Shown in pieces: positions 27,192-38,188 of a stretch of 64,000 bases of DNA (position 1 is the first letter of the stretch; the number at the start of each line of letters is the position of its first letter). The notes under the pieces were generated by a model that did not search any database, had not been told where the DNA came from, and saw nothing but the letters and a program-made list of their open reading frames with translations. Both the position numbers and the translations under genes were made by a program. This stretch comes from Nansenia antarctica (lineage: Eukaryota > Chordata > Actinopteri > Argentiniformes > Microstomatidae): positions 3,191,462 to 3,255,461 of the forward strand of contig OZ022346.1 of the NCBI GenBank assembly GCA_963989245.1, written 5' to 3'.

Positions 27192-28824
27192 ATGTGTGTG
27201 TAAGGCCACTAGAAGTCATGTTTAGTGTGTGTAAGGCTACTAGAGGTCATGTTTCGTGTGTGTAAGGCTACTACTGTATGTTGTGTGGGTAAATATGTAC
27301 AGCTGTCATACTCATAACATAATTTCTTTCTTTGCAGAGCAACGTGTTGTTAGTGTGAACAGCTTCCGAAGGCTGTGGAAGACCTTGGTCCCTCACATAA
27401 CAAGCACGAAACCCCGGACAGATCTGTGCTGGGAGTGCCAGCGGAACAACTACCAAGTGTTCCGAAGTGCCAATCTGCCGGATGTGGCTGAATCAGCCAA
27501 GCTGAAGAAGCAGGAGCAGCACCTAGACCGTGTTGCAAAGGAGCGTTCTCTGTACCAGCGCATGAATGCTGCCTGTGCGGAGGTCTGCAAGGAATCGCAG
27601 CTCTCTCTTGGCCCCTCCACACCAGCAAGCCGAGAAATCACGATGCACTACAGTTTTGACTTTGCACAACAGGTGAGAATTAGTTCATCCTATGACTGTT
27701 GATTGTATTTGGTTTACACAAACACAATTCTCTGTGATGTTGGTTTTCACTGCATCTAATCTTTTTCTTCTCTTCCTCTTTTGTCTCTCTTTCTTAGGTC
27801 CACTACCCCTCTGACCCTCATCAACCAGGGCCCATGTACTTTCTGACTCCACGCAAGTGCGGCATCTTTGGTGTCTCCTGCGAAGGGATGCCTAAGCAGG
27901 TGAACTACCTCATCGATGAAGGGATGTCATCGAGTAAGGGCAGCAACGCAGTCATCAATTACCTGCATCATTTCTTCGAGAAGTATGGAGTTGGAGAAAC
28001 ATACGTGGACCTGAACTGTGACAACTGCAGTGGCCAAAACAAGAACAACTTCATGCTGTGGTACTGTGCGTGGCGGACCATGCATGGCCTTCACAAGACA
28101 CTGGCCCTCCACTTCCTGATTGCAGGCCACACCAAGTTTGGCCCCGACTGGTGCTTTGGCCTTGTCAAGCAGTGCTTCAGGAAGACCAGAGTGGACACTT
28201 TGGCTGACATTGCTAAAGTCGTGACGGACAGCTCTCCGGTGAAACAGGTCAACATCCCCCAGCTTGTAGGCCTGGAGAATGGCACCGTGCTTGTTCAATG
28301 CTACGACTGGCAAAAGCATCTTGGTGGCTACTTCCGAAAGCTCCCACACATTAAGAGTTACCAACACTTCAGGTAATTCATTGTCATGTATTACCTATTT
28401 CATTTTATGAACATGGTATGGCGGTAATATTATTTCATTTATTATTATATTATATTTAATTGATATTATATTTAATTTAATGTATTGTCTTCTGTCTGTT
28501 GCAGCTTTGATGCTCAGAAACCTGGCGTGGTTATGGCCAGGGAATACAACGACGCACAACCAGTCGAGTTTCAGCTACTGAAACACATTGATGTCAAGCC
28601 CCCCAGAGGTGATCTTCCTGTGCAAGCCCCACCCGGACTTGACGTGGACAGACAGAAGTATCTCTTTGACAAGATCAGAGAATTCTGTTCTGATGAGGCA
28701 AAAGACACCACATGCCCGTGCCCACACAGCGCCTCAGAACAAGGCACCTCGGAACAAGACTGTCCGTTTGTAGTGGCAGGAGAAACACGCTGGAGGAATG
28801 CAGGAATTGCACACTACCTGACTA

Positions 28825-29430
28825 CTTGAGAAATTAAGATTCATTACAGGCTGTAAACCCCTTATACATCACTGTGTGCTATACTCCCTGGTTAACTGGT
28901 CATCTCTCTCTATCCGCCGAACCCTTCACTGGTATACTTTCATTTACAAATCCATCCTTGGTCTGCTCCCCTCCTACCTTTCTAACCACTTGTCACGCAA
29001 GCAATCTGTCTACGGCCTTCGCACACAGGACATCATCACATACTCCATCCCCTTGGTCCGGACCATGAAAGGCAAAAGGGCGTTCTCATTTGCAGCCCCT
29101 TCCTCTTGGAATTCATTACAGCAGAGTCTGAAACTGTCTCAGCTGATCCCTCTCTCCAGTTTCAAGCTCTTCAAGCTGAGAGGCATACAGTGCGAGTCCA
29201 TGATCTGTTCTTGCTATTAAGTTGACCCTCCCTTTTGCCCATTACTGACCCCTCCCTGTCCCTAGATCTTTAACTGCCTAGTTTTAGGTTTTTGTAGTTT
29301 TAGCTTAGTTTTAGATTATCTTAGACTGTTTTAGACTAGTTTTTGTTTTAGACTGTGTAGTTTTTGTTTAGTTTTAGCTCAATGTGTTTCTTACCTGTAT
29401 AAATAAAGGTTAAAAAAAAAAAAAAAAAAT
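28825..29430 (+). mobile_element. 5'-truncated LINE (RT C-terminal end) with poly(A), copy 1
   Basis: The frame from 28825 reads LEKLRFITGCKP, VLYSLVNWSSL, HWYTFIYKSILGLLPSYL and GKRAFSFAAPSSWNSLQQSL, ending at TAA 29218-29220. These are the blocks after the RT domain in non-LTR elements (family knowledge). A 3' UTR with TTTTAG repeats and AATAAAGG plus poly(A) ends near 29430. The 5' truncation and poly(A) point to target-primed insertion into the 3' end of the DUF7869-like gene, before the large duplication because copy 2 shares it. Confidence 0.85.
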
Positions 29431-30104
29431 ACCTGAACACTTTCATTTTCATCTTGTTGAACTTTGCACAGCATGTTACTGTTTACACTTTATTACTTGC
29501 ATGTGACACTTTATACACTTTGTTACACTTTATTACTTACTTTACTTATTTACTTGTGATTATTGTGATGGTATTGTTGTGATTATGTGATTATGTTGCT
29601 GTAAAGCTAATGTTGAAGAACCACAGCCAAATATTTGTACTATTGTGTACTGTAAAATAAATTCTGATTCTGATTCAAGACTTTTTTGTTTCATTAAAAG
29701 AATAATAGTTACAACCATAAAGCCTCCATAATGATAAGCTGGCTAATTAGCTTAGGTAATACCTTGCTAGGTAATAATGTTAGCTATCTGACCCAGTGAC
29801 TTACCACTGACAGATAGTGACAGCTGACAGCTAGAGGGGGAGTGGTTGGGGGTGGGGTTAACCAGACATTGTTACCGCCCATTGCCTGGCTGTGAAGGTG
29901 AGGAAAAAACAACATCTTTGAAAGGGATTTTCTCTGCTTAGTGATTTCAGGTGTAGCAACTTTCAAATACTCATGTCGTCTTCAATTTGTTTCCAATTTC
30001 AATGTATGATGCATCATTTGAAAGCTTACAATCTGTAGTTTAAGCACATGTAAAAAAAAAAGAAAAATGATTTCGCCTACAGGTAGCCCTTTTCATTGGG
30101 CTGT
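29431..30104. other. 3' part of the DUF7869 unit, non-coding
   Basis: It contains AATAAATTCTGATTCTGATT at about 29656, either a LINE tail or the gene's own polyadenylation region. I see no coding frame with a recognisable domain. Confidence 0.5.
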
Positions 30105-30415
30105 GTCACAAATGACCAGTTCTCTAAACACATTTAATAAAACTAGCTCCCATTTGCCAAAACCATAAACACATTTCACACGAAGACACAATTTACAAAA
30201 CACAATCCTCCTTTTCTCATAAATCTAAACACATTTTGTCTTGCTAAAACACAAGTTGCAAAAAACTCTGCTCAAAATGTCAAATTCTCAAATTTAAGCT
30301 CATGTGATGCAAAATGCTTGCCACAGTCAGCAACATTTTAACACAATGAACACACCTGGCTTCATTCATTAAACATAACGACTCAAAATGTAAGACACTT
30401 GTTGCAAATGATTGT

Positions 30416-30448
<33 letters not shown>

Positions 30449-30844
30449 TATAGTTCCATAAAAATAAAAAAATAAACATCACACCCTGAACATTGTTTTC
30501 AGTGAGTATTGTTGTGTGTAATGGATCCTCTGTAGTGTTTGCATTGAGTTGTGATACAGTACAGTATTGTTCATGTTACGGTACATGTGGGAATACGGTA
30601 ACATTTTTCAAACCTTTATTTAAGTAAAACTCGATAGGACAACAGTGCAACAACTTCGCGGCTGAACTTTAGTAAAATTTCGGACATCATATGCCATTTA
30701 AAGGGGGGAAATAGATATCTAAAAATGCATGACTATCATGCAAAATCAGCCTTACTGTAATGTAAAATATGTAATGTTAGATATAACGTTAGACAGGGAG
30801 CGCAGATTTATTTTTATGCATGACTATCATACATGTGGGAAAAC

Positions 30845-30905
30845 TAGGGTTAGGGTTAGGTGCTAGGGTTACAGTAAGGTTAGGGTTAGAATTAGGGGTA
30901 GGGTT
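30845..30905. repeat. Degenerate telomere-like TTAGGG repeats
   Basis: Six or more GGTTAG/TAGGGT motifs occur in about 60 bp (AGGGTTAGGGTTAGG and variants). This is too short and impure to be an interstitial telomere. Confidence 0.7.
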
Positions 30906-31022
30906 TGAGTTTGAGTTTTGAAGAGAGAAGGTGTGGTTTTGCTTATGTAGCTTTAGAAAAGTGTGTTTTGGGAAAATGGAGGAAAGTTTTGTGAAATGTG
31001 TTTTAGCAATTGAGAAAAACTG

Positions 31023-31312
31023 TAATACAGTACAGGTACCATACAACGAAATGTAGGAGGGGGGGCTCCCCTGGTGCTTGGAAAAAGACTAAAAACACGA
31101 GGGCCAAGGGTAAAATAAAAAAGGGAAAAGAGCTGGTTTACATAAATAAAGGCTATGTACACTATCTACTATACTACTATACTATACAATAAAACACTGT
31201 GCTGTACTCTATGCTATGCTATAAATATCCTAACTTTTCCTATATCTGAACCTTATGTACACAAGGGTTGTCATATTGCACATAGTATTGTTGCACATTC
31301 ATTTAAAGTATT
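31023..31312 (-). mobile_element. LINE 3' UTR, right piece of the interrupted copy
   Basis: It resumes the inverted LINE 3' UTR with TACAGTACAGGTACC and ACAACGAAATGTAGGAGG, then AAATAAAGGCTATGTACAC, in the same order as 9540-9740. It ends around GCACATTCATTTAAAG. Confidence 0.85.
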
Positions 31313-32364
31313 AATGCATTTTAACATTGAGACATATTTTGTATTGACTATAAAATAGTATTAATGCATTTAAACATTGAGACAAGAAGCTGTCTTCTGT
31401 ACCCGCTCTCCCAATATCTCAAACTGTGACCCCCCTCCCCAAGAAAAAGTTTCAGGCACAGGATTTTTTCCCACTTTAAGCCCTGAGTACCCACTCGATA
31501 TAATAAAGAACAGTTTAATGATCATTAAATCTATTTACGTGTTCGTGTTTGGGGCTGTGTGATCATCTAATTATGTGTAGTTATGTGATCCTAGCATGTC
31601 GATGTTCTATCAGCAAAAAATTAAGATGAATGGCTGAAATGGAAAAACAAATACGACGATCTATAAAGTCTGGAACGATTATATTTCAAAACAAGGCTTC
31701 CCTTTAACTCCCCGAGGCTACGACTATTACCAAGTCTATCGCTGGGTTTATTGGCAAGGACCTTCGCCTGTACAGTGTTGTGGAAAATGGAAATTTCTGC
31801 CGAATGCGTGCGCGTTTCATGCGCGTGCACGCGGAAAATCACGAAAGGTGAGCACCCCTAATGTGGAAAATTCCTGGAGGAAACACTGGAACTTCCTCCT
31901 GCACGGACAAGTCAAAACAAAAAAAGAAATCAATATGTATTAATATCTACAAAAAATGTATTCCTCTTTACAATCTGAATAGTAACAATTTATTAGCAAG
32001 CTATGCCACACCACATTCTCGCTGCCTATGAGGCGATTTTAGTGCTCTCGTAGTTCATTATCGTCTACGTTATAGTGTACACTATGGGTCACCTATCAGT
32101 AGTGCCATTCACATGAACGTGCAATTTGCTTCTTCTCAATTAGTTCGATGCGATCGCATATTTTAGGTTTGAAGTTTTGGAAAGTTTCTGCCAAGAAAGT
32201 TTCCAGAATCGTGCAACCCTATTCTGGACTAGGCTAGGATAACACTGTAGATATGATGTCTAGGTGTACTATGATACTTTGGGGGGGAAATGGTATATTG
32301 CAAAATATCTTATTTACCTTGATTTGTGGCTTGAACATGGATATTTTGTACATTCTTTTAACAG
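31313..32364. other. Non-coding spacer
   Basis: It holds a duplicated ~40-bp AGTATTAATGCATTT segment near 31305-31380 and the repeat GTACCCACTCGATATAATA at about 31488, whose relatives are at 25,462 and 38,851. No supported gene. Confidence 0.45.
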
Positions 32365-32374
32365 CTTGGACAAC

Positions 32375-32818
32375 ATGGCAGACTTCAGAGGCCCCCAAGA
32401 TTTTCACCCCTTGAAGTACGTCGTGATGGATTGCGAAGAGCCGATTGTGGAGAAGGCTGTGCACTCGTGGTCCAGAATCGCCTCAGCTGGACAAACTGTT
32501 CTTATTGAGGCGCTGCAGATTTTCAACCCGATGTCAAAGGATCTCTCAGACACTGGGGAGCTTGTATCTTTTCTCCAGGGGCTTAGAGAGGAAGGACACA
32601 AACCCACAGTGCTGAGAAGCAAAGATGTATACGGGTACAAGTCATGCACAACAAGACTACTACCCGCAGACATGCACAAGCCTTCGGACAAGGGCCAGAG
32701 GCAAGGGAAGAAGGGGAGGAACCCCTTAGCCAAGAAGAAGGGGAGGAAACCCTTAGCCAAGAAGAAGGGGAGGAAACCCTTAGCCAAGTCGTCAAAGTGG
32801 ACTCAGTTGAGGAGTTGA
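32375..32818 (+). CDS. Unrecognised 147-aa basic protein, possibly a last exon
   Basis: An open frame starts at ATG 32375 (MADFRGPQDF) just after a possible acceptor (TTTTAACAG|CTTGG at 32365) and ends at 32816-32818. It has a globular-looking first ~100 residues (YVVMDCEEPIVEKAV, FLQGLREEGHKPTVL, SKDVYGYKSCTT). The Lys-rich tail carries three 9-residue repeats of GR(N/K)PLAKKK, which would serve as a nuclear localisation or DNA-contact segment. I do not recognise the family. The frame stays open upstream to 32264, so it may be the 3' exon of a longer gene or a transposon gene. It is not duplicated within the window. Confidence 0.45.
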   Translation: MADFRGPQDFHPLKYVVMDCEEPIVEKAVHSWSRIASAGQTVLIEALQIFNPMSKDLSDTGELVSFLQGLREEGHKPTVLRSKDVYGYKSCTTRLLPADMHKPSDKGQRQGKKGRNPLAKKKGRKPLAKKKGRKPLAKSSKWTQLRS

Positions 32819-33872
32819 GAAAATTTGACTGTTGGATTGGGTAAACGATTATAAAAAAATAAAAATAAAAAAAGTACCTTTTCATCCACATCCGTGTGCA
32901 CCACAGTGTGCAGCTCTCAGTTCATGGTGCTTCGGCTACTTAGGTTAGGGGCATTATTGTACACGGTTCTGTCCCTCTTGTTTCTACTTGCCATTTTAGC
33001 CACTTTTGTATAGCCTATACAAATTAAGTTTGCACTTTGACAGCCTCATTATTCTGTGTTTGCCGAATGTAAGCACTTGAATTGTAAAAGTTCAATTTTA
33101 AGAAAATGAATGGCCTTATTCTTTTAAGTTGTTTTCTCCCGAAGCTGTGGGTGATTGTTTATTCATGTTCTGCTGAAACATTCTAAAGACGTCTTTCCTT
33201 CAGAAAGGGACCAAGCTAATGAATGATTGTCTTAAAAGTTGTAGTTATGCAATATGGAGCAACCTCATAGTGCTAGATTTTTGAAAGATACAAAATTATT
33301 TCATTTAGTTTTAATTTTATTTATTTGAACTTTTCATTTGGTGCTAACTTGGACATCGGGCCCTACAAACATAATGTGAAAAAGTTGCCTCAGTGTTTTC
33401 CTCTCTGTCTAACTGTGGATCAGTGATTTTTTTAGGCCCATTAGCTAGGCTGTTTTTTAATTTATTTTTTGTGACCTGTTCAAACCAGACCAAGACTACA
33501 CCAACTGTATGTTATCCAGTCATTCAGATTAAACATCTTTGAAGAATACTTTTCGTGCCAAACGTTTGATTGAAAAGACACCTCCAACTGCCATGTCAAT
33601 TTTAGAGTTTATTTTCTTGTTGAAAGTTGAACAGCTGTATTGTGTATATATTTAATTAAAGTTTCAGAAATTGAATAAAAGAAAATGCATTGTTGCACGT
33701 TTGAATTAGATATTGAATTTCCAATCCACTCCAGGTGTGTGATGGAGAATCTATAAAGGCCTACATCTGCACCTTTCCAGGAGTTTATATAGGCCAAGTA
33801 GCCTTTACACTTTGATTTCTTGATGCCGTTTCTAAACTGATGGTGTGGAGCAAATGGTTGAAGCCTTTGGGG
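32819..33872. other. Non-coding AT-rich spacer
   Basis: No gene or repeat family is recognised. AATAAA-type signals occur near 33,675. Confidence 0.4.
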
Positions 33873-36542
33873 CAGGGTTCGACAGTGCGACTGTTTTGGT
33901 CGCATTTGCGAGTGAATATATTTCTGTGCGACTTGGAAATACATTCAATCGCACCAGTGCGACAAAAAAAAAAGCTGAACTACTGTCATGCGCAGTCAAT
34001 CTTATGTTCGTTAATAAGATCACAGCGCATCTAAACCAATGCAATCCTTTGAAAACAGACACGTGACAGACACGTGACCCGCAAGCACAACAAGCGCGCA
34101 TTTACATTTGAAAATCCTGTCAGAAAAAGACCGCTGTTAAAATGAATCCGATTACGGCATACTTTAGCAAGGCTAATGTTAGCAGCGTTCCAGACAGAGA
34201 GGAGGTAGAGGGGGGTAGTGGAGTCAACATTACAGCTGGAGACGAGAGGGACGAAGAAAACAGAGACGGGGAAAGCGAGGATGAGAGATAATGAGAGGTC
34301 ATTATCCGCGCGGTGATAATGGCGGTGCCACTGCCAACGCGAAGTCTGGTCTGACAAAAGTGACAAAGGTCTACAGGTACAGTGCCGGGTGGCAAACATA
34401 TTTCCCGTGGCTGTTGCTGAAGGAAGGGAAGATGTATTGCAAGTGGTGTGTCGCCCACATGAAGTTAGCTGGAAAGACCGCGTTTGTGTCAGGAGACGCA
34501 CAGCTGAAACGCGACACAGTGAAAAAACATGGTCTGTCTCGCAAACATGTGAAATGCAGGGAAGCTTTCATGTCAGCTCAGAACAAGCCCCTTGAGAAAG
34601 CTGTTGGACGCCAGAAGGCTAGCTCCAGTGAGGAAATTAAAAGACAGCTCAAGTTAAAGTTTAACATCGCTTACTACGTGGCAAAAGAAGAGATCCCATT
34701 TATTAAATTCCACAAATTATTCGCCCTTCACAAGAAAAATGGCGTTGAATTAAATCCAACCTATTGTAATGACAAACGATGCGCTGACATGATCGGGCAG
34801 ATAGCGGATGCCATGAGAGAAGACCTTGCTGTGAAGATCAATTCCGCACACTATCTCGCCGTACTGATAGACGGGGACACGGACATCACGAACACAGAGT
34901 GTGAGATTTTATATGTACGTCTTCTTGACAACGGGAAGCCTGTGAACCTTCTGGTGGGACAACAAGCCCTCGAACATGCCCATGCCATTGGTAAGTTTTT
35001 TTTTAATAGTCTTAATTTATGTAAGTTGTAATTAGTCTATTTGGTTTTGGAGACTATTGTGTTTTTCTAATTGTGTTTTTTTCTGTAAAGGGGTTCTGAA
35101 GGCCACAAAGGCTGCCTTTGCAGCTGTTTGTGAAGGTGATGGAGCGGCATGGATGCAGAAGTGTGTGTCGTTTGGTGCTGATGGGGCCGCAGTGAACATG
35201 GGCAGGCAGGGGGGGGTGATGGCCCATCTTCAGCGAGAGGCAGGGCCTCACATCATACCCATCCATTGTATGCCACACAGGTGAGTGTAAATGCATAACG
35301 CTACACTATACATAAATAATTACTACCTACTGTAAACTATAAATACTATGCACTAAATAAATAAGCCTATGATAACACTACCATATACATAAATACTGTA
35401 CACTATAAATACTATACACTTAATAAATACTACACTTTAAATAAATACTCATGAACACAACCATTCATAGTTGCATTACAATCTCCATACTCTTAACCTT
35501 GAAAACATTTTTAATTAAGTGGCAACACATTTGTTTGAGTCTCTTGTGTTGGAAGAATATGTCTGCTTCTTACACAGATTGGAGCTTGCCATACTCACTC
35601 TACAGAAGACAGAGCCAAAGGTGTCGATAGTCTATGATCTCCTGCACCTCATCTGGAAGACCTACCACTACAGTGGAAAATCTAAACGAGAGCTCTGTGC
35701 TCTTGGACAGGAGCTTGGAGTGGATGTCCACAATCCCAGCAGTGTCAAGGTGTTGTATTTAATACTCATCTGGAATGTTGTTTTGTTATGGACATGATTC
35801 AGATGTTTTACCCTGTAAAACACTTAATAATAATAATTATTAAGGGAACTCGGTGGATCCCCCACATTCACCGGGCGCTGAAGGTATTCCTGCAGTATGG
35901 AGAGGAGAAGGACCTTGCCAGTGATCCTGATCAATACTCTGTGGTTCTCCAACATATGGAGCATCTGGCAGCCTCACAGTCCACTTCTGTGGAAGTGCAA
36001 GGACGGGCCAAAAAGGTCAGTTTTCTTGTGTTGACCACTATGAATAAATAAACTAAAGTTAGGCTTTAAAGAATAGGTTAAAAACGCAAACACTACTGTC
36101 ATCAAGTTGTTAGATGGTTAAGTTTATTTTCAACAGCTAACCATTTTTTATCGTATCCATTTACTCAACTACTCAACAGATAAAGAAGGAAATGGAGACT
36201 ACACTTTTCTGTGTATTCTGCCACTTTCTCTGTGACCTGTTTGGCCTGCTAGCCAGCCTCAGCCTCACACTGCAGAGGAACAGTTTAATCCTCCCCACAG
36301 CCACTTCAGAAATAAGAAAAACGTTAACCAAGCTTCAGGCACTCAAGACACAGCCAAAGGAAGGTGGCTTGTTTGAGAGAATCCTGGCCACATTCGCACA
36401 GCAGCAGGGAAATGAGATGAGATTCCAGGTTAGTTTAGGATAAGTCAGTGTTTGTGATGTCAGGGTTTAACATTGATCATCTTGAGGATTATGCAGGGTT
36501 GAGAGAGTTTGAGGATGAAATACTGCTATGGTCACAACCAAG

Positions 36543-36573
<31 letters not shown>

Positions 36574-37183
36574 CTTTTGAAGGGAATGACCCTGAAGGGG
36601 AACATGAACGGCCTCACACATCCACAGCTGAAGCGACATGTGGATGCTGCCATTGACATCAGCATGGATGCTATCAAAGCGAGGTATGGGCAACAAACAC
36701 TAAAGGAGCTCTGTGCTCTCTTTTGTTTTTAAAAGCATCACACCAAGGTAAATCACAAATCGATTGTGTTGACATCGCAATAAATCTTCTTTTTTAGGTT
36801 TGGTAGTTTGGTGTCAGATGAGGGCGTCAAGTCTACGCTGGACTCTTTCAAAGTCTTCAACCCTGATGCCTGGCCAAAAGACCAAGCCAGCCTACTCACT
36901 TATGGAAATGAGAGCGTTGCAGATCTGGCAAGGCATTTCCATGAGCCTCTGACAGGGTAAGAATGCATTTTAAGACATTGCATTGACAGACGTGAGACAC
37001 TAGTTGCATATGTGCTAACCCGATTGCTCTCTTCTATCCTTCAGAGCGGGGTGTGATATTCCTGCCCTGCAACAGGAATGGGAAGGGCTGAAAGTACTCG
37101 TAAGCGAGAACTTCAGCGACAAAAGCTATGCTGAGCTGTGGGAGGTTCTCCTCACAAAGGACCCCTATAAGAAAGACTACCAA
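33873..37183 (+). CDS. hAT-type transposase, ZNF862-like, lacking its C-terminus
   Basis: Eight exons keep one frame: 34291-34990, 35091-35280, 35578-35749, 35845-36015, 36180-36428, 36583-36683, 36798-36956 and 37045-37183. The N-terminus has a TTF/BED-like zinc finger (KMYCKWCVAHMKL with DTVKKHGLSRKH). The hAT core follows with first Asp in AVLIDGDTDIT, second in SFGADGAAVNMGR, and IHCMPHRLELAI. The C-terminal dimerisation block with the catalytic Glu is not found; the chain ends at a donor after KKDYQ. An alternative start at 34142 (MNPITAYFSKAN) is in another frame and stops at 34289-34291, overlapping ATG 34291. CAGGGTTCGACAGTGCGAC at 33873 may be the element's left end. Whether it is a dead transposon or a host-recruited gene like ZNF862 is open; the open exons are notable. 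Confidence 0.75.
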
Positions 37184-37237
37184 GTAAGGCAAAGTAGATC
37201 CAGATAGCCCTACACTTAAACACATTCATGTTTATTG

Positions 37238-37475
37238 TATGTATGTTGTTTTTGATTTTAATATTCTTATGTTGTCAAGACACATCAGAATTAGAATCAG
37301 AATCGCTTTTATTCACCAAAGGACAATGCAAACACGCACAAGGAATGTATCTTGGTGTAACTGGTGCTACAGAAACACTAAGATACATGAAACAAGTTGC
37401 GTACAAGACAGACATTGGACACACACATGGTATAAGGACTTAGGTAAGCAAAACAAAACGATACAAGATTATCTT
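37238..37475 (-). mobile_element. LINE tail fragment, inverted, beside the truncated hAT gene
   Basis: AGAATTAGAATCAGAATCGC then TTTTATTCACCAAAGG is the inverted 3' end of a LINE with an (ATTCTG)n tail, also seen at 9466. It begins about 55 bp after the last recognised hAT exon and may have helped disconnect the C-terminal exon. Confidence 0.6.
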
Positions 37476-37954
37476 ACTGGAGTACTAGAAGGTGCAATGT
37501 GCGGTAAGTATGACTGTTGTGCATCCCATTATCTGTTTTGTTTCTTGGCAAACATGACAAAAGCTGTTTAAACCAGTTCCACTACCAAAATAAACTTCTT
37601 ATGAAAATTATTTTTGTAGTTGAAAAAATATAGTTTATTTATTTCATTTGGCTATATCCATAACCATGGTATCACCACCAGATGCCTTGCATGCACCCGT
37701 TGACGTATTCATTTGACTTTTAAACATGGACAGGATCTGCAATGAACATCTGACAGAATCAGTGTTTAGGCTCTTAATGCTGCTATGTTCTGTCTGTCTG
37801 CCTGTCTGTCTGTGGCTCAACAACTGTGTCACTCTTTACTCCTTAGTTTGGTGGACCTGCTGTATGCTTCAATGATAGGCTGAAGGAATCCATTAATCAG
37901 AGAACAATTAAAAATGATATATATATATATATATGTACAGTATATGTATGATAT
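37476..37954. other. Non-coding spacer
   Basis: It contains a CTGTCTGCCTGTCTGTCTGT run near 37790 and (TA)n at about 37915-37935. No gene. Confidence 0.4.
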
Positions 37955-38188
37955 GTATATAGTGGGGTGCAAAGATTTGGCCGCCCCTAGTCAAAATGCC
38001 TTTTACAATTAATATCTAAGTGAAAAGAAGCAAACCTAACCACTAAATAGTACAAAGTTAAACAATTCATAACATTTTAAAGCAAGTTAGCTAGTTTTAA
38101 CTTTTTACAGTTTCAAAATAATAAAACAATGAAAAAGGCTTTGGGAACCCTGTCAGCTAGTACTTTGTAACTCCTCCTCGGCAACTAT

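Larger units (their letters stand above)
25701..28829 (+). pseudogene. DUF7869-like transposon-associated gene, copy 1
   Basis: Five exons by splice sites: 25701-25786, 26202-26479, 27338-27672, 27798-28372 and 28505-28829. The product contains NGLVPRVRKK, YAEDHAIVLPGRHPGH, a KPRTDLCWECQRNN motif, a coiled-coil-like Lys/Glu stretch, HYSFDFAQQ, YFLTPRKCGIFGVSCEG, the acidic block LNCDNCSGQNKNNFMLWY, and FLIAGHTKFGPDWCFGLVKQ. I recognise this as the family often labelled DUF7869 in fish and invertebrate genomes. An RNase H-like transposase core is plausible but not established. Lesions: an in-frame TGA at 25734-25736 (shared with copy 2; a CGA to TGA change would fit) and an 8-bp deletion near 28722 that shifts the last frame so it reads into LINE sequence. 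Confidence 0.75.
25283..31022 (+). mobile_element. 5.74-kb inverted-repeat-bounded unit carrying a DUF7869-like gene, copy 1
   Basis: The ends are a 26-bp inverted repeat with one mismatch, beginning CAGTTTTTCYCAATTGC and continuing TAAAACACA, flanked by TA on each side (25281-25282, 31023-31024). It splits a LINE tail that continues on both sides. The right 900 bp is rich in AAACACA motifs. Inside are the five-exon gene 25701-28829 and a later LINE insertion 28825-29430. TA flanks and CAGT ends are what Tc1/mariner elements show, whereas the gene is not of that family, so nesting of one element in another is possible. Confidence 0.7.

Noticed and set aside
27927..28367. Minus-strand frame of 146 codons
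   Set aside because: Antisense shadow of the DUF7869-like exon 4; the plus strand carries the recognisable motifs and splice sites.
30845..30905. Interstitial telomere or chromosome fusion point
   Set aside because: Only about 60 bp of degenerate TTAGGG-like motifs, inside the DUF7869 unit.
24554..31486. CAGGGCTTAAAGT at 24,554 and its inverse at 31,473-31,486 as the two ends of one hAT element
   Set aside because: The 8-bp flanks differ (TTATAATG against AGTACCCA) and the interior is explained by other nested insertions.
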